DNA of 64,000 bases from Fenollaria sporofastidiosus (lineage in GTDB: Bacteria > Bacillota > Clostridia > Tissierellales > Peptoniphilaceae). The stretch lies in assembly GCF_943169635.2 (NCBI RefSeq), contig NZ_OW968186.1:372001-436000 (forward strand), in the 5' to 3' direction. The position numbers were made by a program, and so were the translations under genes. Shown here piece after piece: positions 8,012 to 16,783 of this stretch. Numbering within the stretch: the stretch's first letter is position 1; each line of letters begins with the position of its first letter. The notes beneath the pieces are model-generated. The model saw only the letters and a program-made list of their open reading frames with translations, ran no database searches and had not been told where the DNA came from.

Positions 8012-8245
8012 TTACTTCTTCTTTAGCTCTTCGATGTTTTTATTAAGCCTGTTAAGCTCTTTAATAATAATCCAGTTTTGATCAACTAGTCCTTGTATGC
8101 CACTAAATCTAGTTACCTTATATGTCTTATACATATCCTCTATCTCTTCTTCGTCAAAGTCTTCAAGCTTATATCGCTCGATAAACTTTTGCTTATCCTC
8201 TCTTTGCCTTTCTTCTTTTGCTCTTTTATCTGAAAATAGTCCCAT
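8012..8245 (-). CDS. Small charged hypothetical protein
   Basis: The start is set at the ATG at 8245 because AGGAG lies seven bases upstream; an upstream in-frame ATG lacks an RBS. The 77-residue product is rich in Lys, Glu and Arg. It begins MGLFSDKRAKEE and ends in a predicted coiled coil (IIKELNRLNKNIEELKKK). No signal peptide or membrane segment is visible. Function unknown. Confidence 0.7.
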   Translation of the reverse strand: MGLFSDKRAKEERQREDKQKFIERYKLEDFDEEEIEDMYKTYKVTRFSGIQGLVDQNWIIIKELNRLNKNIEELKKK

Positions 8246-8294
8246 AATATCACTCCTATTAATTATATTATACCACAAAACAATTTACATATAG

Positions 8295-8323
8295 AAAAGA
8301 TAGGCCCATAACACCTATCTTTT
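8295..8323. terminator. Terminator after the first ABC pair
   Basis: Ten-bp stem (AAAAGATAGG with CCTATCTTTT), 5 bp beyond the stop of the last gene of the TetR-ABC-ABC operon. It has A/T-rich flanks on both sides and could work in either direction. Confidence 0.6.
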
Positions 8324-8327
8324 TATT

Positions 8328-10064
8328 CTAATTTATTAGCTTCCACGACTCTGCCTTAGCTTTTGCATTGATCAGATCTGAGTAAAGTCCATCATTCTTA
8401 ATCAGTTCTTCATGATTTCCACGTTCTACTATTTCTCCATCTTTTAAGACTAAAATCTGGTCAGCATTTCTAATTGTCTTTAGTCTATGGGCAATCATTA
8501 TTACCGTCTTATTTTTTGTTAATGATTCTATTGCTTCTTTAAGTTTATCTTCATTTTCTGGATCTATATTTGCTGTTGCTTCATCAAAGATAATTATATC
8601 TGCATCTTTTAGCATGGCTCTTGCTATGGAGATTCTTTGTTTTTCTCCGCCTGATAGACTTGCTCCACCTTCTCCGATAATAGTGTTATATCCTTCTGGT
8701 AAAGCTTCTATAAATTCATGACATCTTGCTTTTTTTGCAGCCTCAACCACCTCATCGTGACTTGCATCTTGTTTTCCAAATTTTATATTGTTTTCAATTG
8801 TATCTTCAAATAGATATACATCTTGAAATACCATGGAAATAGAATTCATAAGATTTTCTATCTTATAATCCTTAATATTTTTTCCACCTATTAAAATTTC
8901 GCCAGATTTTACATCCCAAAATCTCGCAATAAGATTACAAAATGTTGTCTTACCAGATCCAGATGGTCCAACAATAGCAGTCATAGTATTTTCTTTTATC
9001 TCTGCTGATACATTTTTTAAAATTGGTCTATCATCATAGGAAAATGATACATTTTTAAAGACTATGTTGTGATTTTTTATTGGCTCTGTAATACTTCCTT
9101 CTTTCATATCTTCCATATCATTTACATAGGAATAAGAATCTATTGCATTCTCAACCATTCTTAGCATTGCCATAGCAGAGCCAGACGTTATAAGCCCATC
9201 AAATATTACAAAACTTGCTATAAGTATCATAATAGTATTGACTATTTGACTGTTTTCAACAAAATACAATTTTATTGATATAAATAACATCAAACAAATT
9301 GTTATAGCTATTATGATTTTAGCTAATAAACTATATGGCATTATAGTTTTTTCTAAATCAAAAGAATATTTACTTGCACCATCAAAGCTTTTGTCAAGTT
9401 TTTTATTGTTACTTCCCCTTAGATTGTATGATTTTATAATTTGCATTCCTTGCAATGTTGATAAGACTTCTTTGGTAAGTGATACCTGAATCTCATGAAT
9501 CTTATCTGCATTTTTACTGGACTTTTTTTGCATAAGAGCAACAATCAATAAAAATACAATAGACCCAACTATTGCTGCAATACCAACCTTATAAGAAAAC
9601 AAAAATAAGGATAAGATAAAAACAATAGCATTAAGCATACCACCGAAAACCATAATATACAAAGTTGGAACCCAAGTCTCTATATTATCTAAGTTAGTAG
9701 TTGCAATAGTTGTTAAATTTCCAAGGCTTAAACTTGAGAAAAATCCCATGGGAACTTTTTTTATTTTTTCACCTAATTCAATTCTCTTGTGTCCAGCCAT
9801 AAAATATCCAGCATGTGTTTGTTTGAGCATAGAGAAATTTTTTGAAATAATTACTCCAGCTATACTAACTAATAAAAATAAACATGATATTCCTATTGTT
9901 TTGAAACTTATATCCTTGTTTACTATCCCAAAAATCGCATAATAAATGGCTGCAAATTGTAGAGCATTAAAAATAGAACCAAAAAAATTAGCAAATATTG
10001 ATTTTTTTATATACACTTGTTCTTCATTAGAAAAATTCCATATTTTTTTAAAAACACTAAGCAT
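8328..10064 (-). CDS. ABC exporter-type half transporter B, first pair
   Basis: This 578-residue fusion has an N-terminal membrane domain with six helices (about 15-300) and a C-terminal ATPase domain. Walker A is GPSGSGKTT, the signature LSGGEKQR, Walker B IIIFDEAT and the switch histidine IAHRL. It overlaps the partner gene by 8 bp, so the two very probably form a heterodimer. Sequence and gene order resemble YbtP/YbtQ and IrtA/IrtB, exporter-fold proteins that import metal-siderophore complexes, but drug or peptide export cannot be excluded. A paralogous pair lies at 29660-33310. Confidence 0.92.
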   Translation of the reverse strand: MLSVFKKIWNFSNEEQVYIKKSIFANFFGSIFNALQFAAIYYAIFGIVNKDISFKTIGISCLFLLVSIAGVIISKNFSMLKQTHAGYFMAGHKRIELGEKIKKVPMGFFSSLSLGNLTTIATTNLDNIETWVPTLYIMVFGGMLNAIVFILSLFLFSYKVGIAAIVGSIVFLLIVALMQKKSSKNADKIHEIQVSLTKEVLSTLQGMQIIKSYNLRGSNNKKLDKSFDGASKYSFDLEKTIMPYSLLAKIIIAITICLMLFISIKLYFVENSQIVNTIMILIASFVIFDGLITSGSAMAMLRMVENAIDSYSYVNDMEDMKEGSITEPIKNHNIVFKNVSFSYDDRPILKNVSAEIKENTMTAIVGPSGSGKTTFCNLIARFWDVKSGEILIGGKNIKDYKIENLMNSISMVFQDVYLFEDTIENNIKFGKQDASHDEVVEAAKKARCHEFIEALPEGYNTIIGEGGASLSGGEKQRISIARAMLKDADIIIFDEATANIDPENEDKLKEAIESLTKNKTVIMIAHRLKTIRNADQILVLKDGEIVERGNHEELIKNDGLYSDLINAKAKAESWKLIN

Positions 10065-11775
10065 CTTTTTCTCCTTTCAATGCAGTTATCCATAGATTAT
10101 TATAATCTTTTGATTCCTTCAAAAGCTCTTCATGACTTCCTTTACATGCAAGTTCTCCATTTTTAATTACAAATATATTATCTACATCTGTTATTGTCTT
10201 TAAACGATGGGCAATTATAATTAGAGTTTTCCCTTTGACAAGCTCTGATATCGCATCTTGAATCAAGGCTTCATTTTCAGGATCGATATAAGAGGTAGCC
10301 TCATCTAAAATAACTATTGGAGCATTCTTTATCATGGCTCTTGCAATTGATATTCTTTGCCTTTCTCCTCCAGATAAATGTTTACCAGCTTCTCCTACTC
10401 TTGTATCATATCCATCGGACAACTTCATTATAAAATCATGGCAAGCTGATTTCTTACATACTTCAATTATTTCCTCATCACTAGCATTTTTATTTCCTAT
10501 TCTGATGTTATCTTTAATTGACATATCAAAAAGAAAATTATCTTGTGCTACATAGGAAATAATACTAGATAACTTTTCAAGGGACATATCTTTAATATTT
10601 ACATTTCCTATACTTATAGAACCACTAGCTACGTCCCAAAATCCTGAAATTAGTTTTGCAATAGTCGACTTTCCCGAACCCGATTCGCCTACTAAAGCAT
10701 TTACACTTCCTTCTCCTATCTTTATATTTATATTGTTTAGGACTTGCTTATCTTTTTCATAAGAAAAATCTACGTTTTTAATCTCTATATTATAATTTTT
10801 TATATCTAGATTTGCGTTTTTATGAGATAATTCTCTCGCAGAAAGTATATTTTTAATCTCTTCGAAAATAGTTGACATTCTTCCAATATCATCTTCAAAA
10901 GTCATTACTCTCATGATGTTTTGAATAGTGCCAAAAGAAAGAATTATCAATGTTAAAAATACACCACCATTTAGTGAACCATTCATGAAGAAATATAAAC
11001 CAAAAGGTATAATTGTCAAAATACCAACTGGGGCAATAGACATACTTATCGCATAGTCTCTTGTATTTTCTCCCATCCAATCGTAATAATAATTTGCTTT
11101 TTTATACACATTATCCCTGTATTTTTTATAAGATTTTTCGCCTTGATTAAATGTTTTAATAACTTCTATTCCATTTATATATTCAACCACGGAATTATTC
11201 ATATCTTGGCCAATTTTAACTGCTTGTGGAAACTTTACCTTCATTCTTTTCATCGGCCCTGCCATAAAAAATCCACCAATAACTAATGGAATTAAAGATA
11301 TTAAACTTAGTCTATAATCTAAAATTAACATGTAAACAAATAATATTATAGGTCCGACTAAATTAGCTGTCATCTCAGGTATCATATGAGCCAATGTTGT
11401 TTCAGTATTATCGACTTGATTTACAATTATGTCTTTTAACTTACCAGTAGATTCATTCAATATATCTCCTAATGGCATATTAAATAATTTTTCCATAAGG
11501 CTTTTTCTTATATCTCGTATTATTTGATAGGCTGTTTTATGGGAAATCATTGTAGACAAAAATACGAACACTTCTTTGATTATAAGACATGAAAGTATCA
11601 AGAAAATTTTATTTATATAGTAATAAAAATCTTGACTACCATCAATCAATGATATAATCACCTTACTTAGAATAATATATACAAAAAGATTTGAAATTAC
11701 TCCAAGTATTGCAAATAACACAGAAATAAAATATGGTGTTTTATTTCTCTTAATGTATTTTTTTAATAGATCCAT
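10057..11775 (-). CDS. ABC exporter-type half transporter A, first pair
   Basis: The start is placed at the ATG at 11775, eight bases after AAAGGAG, which itself overlaps the stop of the TetR gene; an upstream ATG at 11796 is poorer. The product of 572 residues has six membrane helices followed by an ATPase domain (Walker A GESGSGKST, signature LSGGERQR, Walker B IVILDEAT, switch IAHRL). It is the first transporter gene after the regulator and should pair with the product of 8328-10064. Substrate unknown. Confidence 0.92.
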   Translation of the reverse strand: MDLLKKYIKRNKTPYFISVLFAILGVISNLFVYIILSKVIISLIDGSQDFYYYINKIFLILSCLIIKEVFVFLSTMISHKTAYQIIRDIRKSLMEKLFNMPLGDILNESTGKLKDIIVNQVDNTETTLAHMIPEMTANLVGPIILFVYMLILDYRLSLISLIPLVIGGFFMAGPMKRMKVKFPQAVKIGQDMNNSVVEYINGIEVIKTFNQGEKSYKKYRDNVYKKANYYYDWMGENTRDYAISMSIAPVGILTIIPFGLYFFMNGSLNGGVFLTLIILSFGTIQNIMRVMTFEDDIGRMSTIFEEIKNILSARELSHKNANLDIKNYNIEIKNVDFSYEKDKQVLNNINIKIGEGSVNALVGESGSGKSTIAKLISGFWDVASGSISIGNVNIKDMSLEKLSSIISYVAQDNFLFDMSIKDNIRIGNKNASDEEIIEVCKKSACHDFIMKLSDGYDTRVGEAGKHLSGGERQRISIARAMIKNAPIVILDEATSYIDPENEALIQDAISELVKGKTLIIIAHRLKTITDVDNIFVIKNGELACKGSHEELLKESKDYNNLWITALKGEKDA

Positions 11776-11779
11776 AAAT

Positions 11780-12376
11780 TTAACTCCTTTCATCATCTTT
11801 TTTCATAACATTTGTAAAATAAGTCTCTATCATTTCAGTTAGATATTTCTTATTTTTTATAAAATTCTCACGCGCATTCAAAATTTCGCAAGCCATCAAT
11901 CCGGAATTCATGATATTAATCATAAACTCAAATGTCTCATCAGACGGCAACTCTTTAAACAAACTATAAAATAATTCTTTAAATACTTGTATGGACTCTT
12001 TTTTTATTTTCACATATAGTTCTTTCAGATCATCATTTTCTTTTAACTCACATAAAAACATAACATAAAGCTTTACATAATCATTATCTGCAAGTATCTT
12101 GTCTATAATCATTCTTGAAAACAACTGTGGACTTAATATTAAACCTTCATCATAAATTGATTTTTGAATAATATCCTTTCTATTTAAATTACCATCCAAC
12201 ATAATATCAAATAAAATTTCATAGGTAGAACCATAATGATGATACAAACCACCTCTAGAAAGCCCAGTAGCTTCCATAATGTCGTTCATAACTGTATTTC
12301 TAAACCCTTTGTCCAAAAAGACTTTCATAGCTGCTTGTCTAATCTGCTTTTTTCTTTCATCAGCTTCCATTTTCAT
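11780..12376 (-). CDS. TetR-family repressor of the first ABC pair
   Basis: The 198-residue protein has a typical N-terminal helix-turn-helix (about residues 25-50: TVMNDIMEATGLSRGGLYHHYG) and an alpha-helical ligand domain of unknown specificity. The ATG at 12376 follows GGAGG with 10-bp spacing. It is the first gene of its own operon, transcribed with two ABC genes, and a perfect palindrome sits over the promoter, so it very likely represses itself and the transporter. It is a paralogue of the regulator at 33362-33967. Confidence 0.92.
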   Translation of the reverse strand: MKMEADERKKQIRQAAMKVFLDKGFRNTVMNDIMEATGLSRGGLYHHYGSTYEILFDIMLDGNLNRKDIIQKSIYDEGLILSPQLFSRMIIDKILADNDYVKLYVMFLCELKENDDLKELYVKIKKESIQVFKELFYSLFKELPSDETFEFMINIMNSGLMACEILNARENFIKNKKYLTEMIETYFTNVMKKDDERS

Positions 12377-12391
12377 TTCATAATCACCTCC

Positions 12392-12413
12392 ATACCGACA
12401 CTACTGTCGGTAT
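12392..12413. promoter_or_regulatory. TetR operator, first ABC operon
   Basis: ATACCGACA - CTAC - TGTCGGTAT is a perfect inverted repeat with 9-bp arms and a 4-bp centre, directly after the -10 box. The same layout recurs at 33991-34014 with the shared core GACA-N4-TGTC. Confidence 0.88.
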
Positions 12414-12414
12414 T

Positions 12415-12443
12415 ATTGTATCAACATTGATAATTATTGTCAA
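12415..12443 (-). promoter_or_regulatory. Promoter of the first TetR-ABC-ABC operon
   Basis: Minus-strand TTGACA (12443-12438), 17-bp spacer, TACAAT (12420-12415). The operator begins one base after the -10 box, so repressor binding would block RNA polymerase. Confidence 0.88.
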
Positions 12444-12527
12444 TAGCAGTTTTTAGAAAAACAAACAAAAGTCTAATCGTGACAAATTAATAATTTTTAT
12501 ATTGAAATGTATATATTTAATTAAAAA

Positions 12528-12565
12528 AATACCCTCTTTACCGAACAAATAGTAAAGAGAGTATT
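12528..12565 (-). terminator. Terminator after the glycine-rich membrane gene
   Basis: A 14-bp near-perfect stem (12528-12541 with 12552-12565), followed on the minus strand by a run of Ts (plus-strand As at 12523-12529). Confidence 0.75.
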
Positions 12566-12593
12566 TATCATACTAAAAATTAAATTATTAATT

Positions 12594-12851
12594 TTATTTC
12601 TTTTTAATGCTCATACCGACACTCATGCCAAGCATCATGCCGACCGACAAGCCGATGGCGATATTGTCAGCATCCATTGCTATGGATACAGCAATTCCTA
12701 AGCACATACCTATAGCCATGCCCTCAGACATGTAGGTTTCTTCTGTTTTTTCGCCCTTGTCAGTGCCTTGCCTTTTCTTAGCTGTGTAAATCATGTAAAC
12801 AACTACTACGCAGACTATGAGCAAGGGAAGAATAATTCTTAAAATTGCCAT
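12594..12851 (-). CDS. Small membrane protein with glycine-zipper helices
   Basis: The 85-residue protein has one N-terminal membrane helix (about 3-23), a charged linker (KKRQGTDKGEKTEE), and two C-terminal hydrophobic stretches full of Gly-Met spacing (EGMAIGMCLGIAVSIA and GLSVGMMLGMSVGMSIKKK). Such glycine-zipper patterns pack membrane helices tightly. No function recognised. It is 32 bp downstream of the methyltransferase stop but has its own RBS (AAAGGAG) and terminator, so it may be an independent gene. Confidence 0.7.
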   Translation of the reverse strand: MAILRIILPLLIVCVVVVYMIYTAKKRQGTDKGEKTEETYMSEGMAIGMCLGIAVSIAMDADNIAIGLSVGMMLGMSVGMSIKKK

Positions 12852-12883
12852 GTTTTCTCCTTTGTTTATATAAGTGCTTTAAA

Positions 12884-14128
12884 TCAATCTGCATTGATTA
12901 TATCAAGCATTTCTTCTCCGATTTCTTTGATTAAATCAACTACAAGCGCATTGCCCATAGTAAAATATCTGTGTGAATTTGATACTCCATCGAGTTTAGT
13001 CCAATCATCTGGAAATGTATTTATTCTCTCTGTTTCTACAGGTGAAAGCACTCTTAAACGATTGTTGCCCGGATCTCTAACTACATGACTCATCCTAGAT
13101 ACAGTAGACTCAGATGTAACTATAGTTCTTGCTGGTCTATCTATTGGATCTGGAAATTGCATGCTACCCATACCATATTTATATTCATATCCCTTAGGTG
13201 ATTTTTTTATCTCACGGAACCCTTTTTTCTGTATCTTAAATCTTTCAATTTTGTCAGAGTCCAAATAAAATTTCTCATCTTCTATATTTTCTAATAGCAA
13301 ATCTTTAAGAGCGGCCTCTTTTCTGCATTTTGGCACATAGTCTGCCATATAGACTTTGCCTTCAAACATAACTCCAGTTTTTTTAAATCCTTTTTTAACG
13401 AAAAAATCATTTGAAAATTCTGTTAAATTATTAAATGTGTTTAGGTCAATTTTTGTCAGATTAGATACAGACTCATTATTCATAGTACTTGATAGTGGAG
13501 CCATATCTTTTATAAATTCGATTATTGTATCGTCATCTTTTTTTACAATATTAGATACAGTTTCATAAAAATTACTTCCATTTCTATATGCAAATATAAA
13601 AGTTCTTCTTCTACGCTGAGGATATCCATAATCTGCAGCATTTATCATTTTCCAAGAAACTCCATATCCAAGATCTGATAATGTTCTTAGTATAATTCCA
13701 AAATCGCGTCCAGTCTTTTTTGTTTTTACTCCTGGTGAAGCTAAGAGCCTATCTACATTTTCAAATAATAAATATTTCGGCTCCTTGTGCTTTATTACCT
13801 TGCGAAGCTCCCACCAAAGCACGCCTTTTTTCCCGACAATACCTTTTGCGCCAGATGTTGCAACTGAGTAGTCTTGACAAGGGAAGCCTGCCACTAATAA
13901 GTCCATGTCTGGTATTTCGTCTTTATTTACTTTTGTAATATCTTCATTGCTTATTTGCGTTTTAGGAAAGTTCTTTATATATATATTATAAGCAAACTGA
14001 TTTTTCCTAGATGGCTCGTATTGATTAGCCCAAACCACTTCATATTGCTCGCTTGCTCTTGATAATCCAAGGTGAAATCCTCCTACACCTGCAAATAGAT
14101 CAACAACTTTTATTTTTGAATTACTCAT
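12884..14128 (-). CDS. DNA cytosine-C5 methyltransferase
   Basis: This 414-residue protein has the ordered motifs of m5C methyltransferases: SAM-binding motif I DLFAGVGGFHLG (residues 10-21), catalytic Cys84 in GFPCQDYS, motif VI ENV (123-125), motif VIII QRRRRTFIFAY (171-181), and motifs IX-X near the end (GNALVVDLIKEIG). It methylates a specific DNA site that cannot be predicted from sequence. Its start overlaps the stop of the helicase-nuclease gene by 8 bp, so it belongs to the same three-gene cassette and probably protects host DNA from the nuclease. Confidence 0.94.
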   Translation of the reverse strand: MSNSKIKVVDLFAGVGGFHLGLSRASEQYEVVWANQYEPSRKNQFAYNIYIKNFPKTQISNEDITKVNKDEIPDMDLLVAGFPCQDYSVATSGAKGIVGKKGVLWWELRKVIKHKEPKYLLFENVDRLLASPGVKTKKTGRDFGIILRTLSDLGYGVSWKMINAADYGYPQRRRRTFIFAYRNGSNFYETVSNIVKKDDDTIIEFIKDMAPLSSTMNNESVSNLTKIDLNTFNNLTEFSNDFFVKKGFKKTGVMFEGKVYMADYVPKCRKEAALKDLLLENIEDEKFYLDSDKIERFKIQKKGFREIKKSPKGYEYKYGMGSMQFPDPIDRPARTIVTSESTVSRMSHVVRDPGNNRLRVLSPVETERINTFPDDWTKLDGVSNSHRYFTMGNALVVDLIKEIGEEMLDIINAD

Positions 14129-16781
14129 GGTTTTTATTTATTCTTTGCCTTTCTTCATCAATAATTTTAATTGCTTCAAGTATTTCTTTTTCGCTATATT
14201 CTATCGATAAATTCTTGTCATCGATTGCTTCATACATCATTCTTTCTTTTTCTTTTAATCGTCTATATATTTTCTCATCTATATATCCAGGGCGATAACT
14301 CTCCAATGGCTCTGCTGCTGTTTGTAGATAGTAATATCTTGTATATTGATTTTGATCAAGACCTAAACGATGAATTCTATCTCTTGATTGCAACATAAAT
14401 GTCAAATTGAAATTATATTCAAAATAAACTGCATCATGAACTGTTTGATGTAATGAGATTGACTCACCTAAAGTTTGTGGATTTGATACCAATACTTGGA
14501 CATCTCCATCTCTAAACTCATCTATTAGTAAGCTTCTTTCAAGTTTATTAGTTCCACCATAGACTAAATTAACCTTAATCCCTTTATCTTTTAAAGCATC
14601 TCTAATTTTATACAGCGTATCAATAAATATTCCCCAAACTAAAACTTTTTTACCTTCACTAACAAGTTGTTGGACTAGATTAATCCCTTCAGTAAATTTT
14701 GGAGAAATCATATTGTCAACATCTATATCTAGATAAGAGTTATCTATACTAGCATTGCCATTCTCATTTAATAGAGAGTTAAACTCTGACTCTGAGATAG
14801 CGTATATATCACCATCATCGTCATATGACATTAGTTCCTTATAATCGATTGCCTTATTTACAAGAGATGGATTAGTTGAAGCTTGAATCAATCTAATTAA
14901 TTGTGCCAAGCTTGAGTCTTCTTTTGAATATATATATTCAGCTAAAGCCAATTGTTCTGGGCTTGGATTCACTCTTATAATATTGTCATCTTCAGCTTTT
15001 GGAACATTTAAATCATTTTTATTAGTTCTCCAGAAGAATGGATATAGTTTTTTATTAATTTCTTCAATTTGTCTCATTTTTGGATTATATAGAAAAGTAG
15101 AATCCCATCCAAAATATGAATTATACTCATTACCATATAATATGTGAAGAAAATTATAAATATCTTGATAAGTATTAGGAATAGGTGTACCTGTTAATAC
15201 ATACTTAAACTTAGGCTTTTTAGATAGCTCTAAAGCTTTTTCTGCTCTTTTGCCATTAGGATTTTTTATTCTGTGAACTTCGTCAAATACAAGCATTGTG
15301 TTCATGTCAATGTTTTGCTCTAATTTTGTTAAATATTTAGGTAGAGACTCATAGTTAACTAATACTAAGTTACTAACTCCCCAATTAATTGATAAATCAT
15401 AACTAAAATCTGCTGATGTTTGTGAGTCTATTGACCTAAGAAATTTTTTATTGCCAAAAACAGCTTCAAACTCTCTCTTCCAGCTATCAAATGCATTAAG
15501 AGGGGAAACAACAAGTATTCTATCTATCCTTTCATTAGCTGGAGCATCATCTCTATTTAAATAAGCAAAAACCCCCAAAAGCATAGCTGTTTTACCTGCC
15601 CCAGGAACAGAGAAGTTTGCTGCTCTAGCCATTTCATACATAAAATAAGCTGATCTTAAATGTAGTTCATAAAGCGGCCTAGTTACTTCTGATTGAACAA
15701 TTTCAGAAAACTCTTGATAAGATATTTTCTTATCGTTAGGGAACTCATCTAATTCACCTTTATATACATCACCTAATATCTTGTATTTTTCTATTGAATA
15801 TTTGTATTGTTGTAAGTACTCTGATACTGCTTTACTTACAATGACTTCTAAACCTTTTCTTTCAGCTCTTTCTTTAGTAACTGTAATAATCCTTTCTATA
15901 TCTCTATAAGTTGTATCTTTACTTATAGTCGAATTATCTTCCTCGAAAAATATAGATATGTCGCTGCCTGGTTTTAATTTTCTATCACTTGCTGTTAACT
16001 GTATATCAGTTCTATCATCTCTAATTACAACTCCATCTATTAACTTAAAGATAATTGAATTTGGATGCTGATCATATTCTGTCTCATTGTCATTAAGTCT
16101 GTCTATATTAACTATTGTTGATTGTGATTGATATTTAGCAATTTCTTCATAAGCTATATCAGAAACTTCTACTACCGTTACTCCTTCTTCTTGATCGTTC
16201 CATAATCTTTCAAATCGTTCCTGATTAGACTTTATTCTAGACTGAACACTGTCACTAATATCCCAAGACGTATCAACGCTGATACTTTCATAATTTATGT
16301 TCATACCGCTTTTTGTTTCATTGACAGATCCATTGAAAAATACTTTTTCATTTCCAGATGAAATAATGCCAAATTTATCATGAAAAATTCCTCTATTAGT
16401 AAGAGCAATTTTTATCCTTGCTCTTCCCATGGCAATCATAAAAGCTAAGTTTCCAAGCTGCTCTTGAGTTTTTAGTGTAAGCCTTTCATTTCTTTCTGCT
16501 AGCTTTAATGGTTTTACCTCTTCTAGTAAATCATATCCCACTTTAATCCTGTCATAGTCTTCCTTACTTATTTCTTTTGAAATAATAAATTCTAAATTAC
16601 CGCCATTTTTTGCTAGCTCTTCTAAGCTGTCTGAATACAAATCCAAACCAGACGTGCTAAAATAGCCAGAAACACGTTGATATAGCTCAGCTTCTCTAAG
16701 CAGTGGTCTGTAAAATCCCTCGACTAGATTACTAGTATACTCTGGTTTAATTTTTTTCTTTAATTCATTGGAAAATGCCAT
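14121..16781 (-). CDS. PLD-type nuclease / SNF2 helicase fusion
   Basis: The protein has 886 residues. N-terminal domain: phospholipase-D-like nuclease with His134-x-Lys136 (GIFHDKFGII) and the GSVN box at 151-154; only one HxK is present, as in dimeric PLD nucleases such as BfiI, and the usual Asp after HxK is not at its canonical place. Residues about 230-370 form an unrecognised middle region. C-terminal part: SNF2-type helicase with Walker A GAGKT (394-398), DEVH (500-503), TGTP (530-533) and motif VI QSRDRIHRLG (798-807). It starts 2 bp after the ParB-like gene and overlaps the methyltransferase by 8 bp. It is very probably the restriction effector of this cassette. Confidence 0.9.
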   Translation of the reverse strand: MAFSNELKKKIKPEYTSNLVEGFYRPLLREAELYQRVSGYFSTSGLDLYSDSLEELAKNGGNLEFIISKEISKEDYDRIKVGYDLLEEVKPLKLAERNERLTLKTQEQLGNLAFMIAMGRARIKIALTNRGIFHDKFGIISSGNEKVFFNGSVNETKSGMNINYESISVDTSWDISDSVQSRIKSNQERFERLWNDQEEGVTVVEVSDIAYEEIAKYQSQSTIVNIDRLNDNETEYDQHPNSIIFKLIDGVVIRDDRTDIQLTASDRKLKPGSDISIFFEEDNSTISKDTTYRDIERIITVTKERAERKGLEVIVSKAVSEYLQQYKYSIEKYKILGDVYKGELDEFPNDKKISYQEFSEIVQSEVTRPLYELHLRSAYFMYEMARAANFSVPGAGKTAMLLGVFAYLNRDDAPANERIDRILVVSPLNAFDSWKREFEAVFGNKKFLRSIDSQTSADFSYDLSINWGVSNLVLVNYESLPKYLTKLEQNIDMNTMLVFDEVHRIKNPNGKRAEKALELSKKPKFKYVLTGTPIPNTYQDIYNFLHILYGNEYNSYFGWDSTFLYNPKMRQIEEINKKLYPFFWRTNKNDLNVPKAEDDNIIRVNPSPEQLALAEYIYSKEDSSLAQLIRLIQASTNPSLVNKAIDYKELMSYDDDGDIYAISESEFNSLLNENGNASIDNSYLDIDVDNMISPKFTEGINLVQQLVSEGKKVLVWGIFIDTLYKIRDALKDKGIKVNLVYGGTNKLERSLLIDEFRDGDVQVLVSNPQTLGESISLHQTVHDAVYFEYNFNLTFMLQSRDRIHRLGLDQNQYTRYYYLQTAAEPLESYRPGYIDEKIYRRLKEKERMMYEAIDDKNLSIEYSEKEILEAIKIIDEERQRINKNHE

Positions 16782-16783
16782 AA

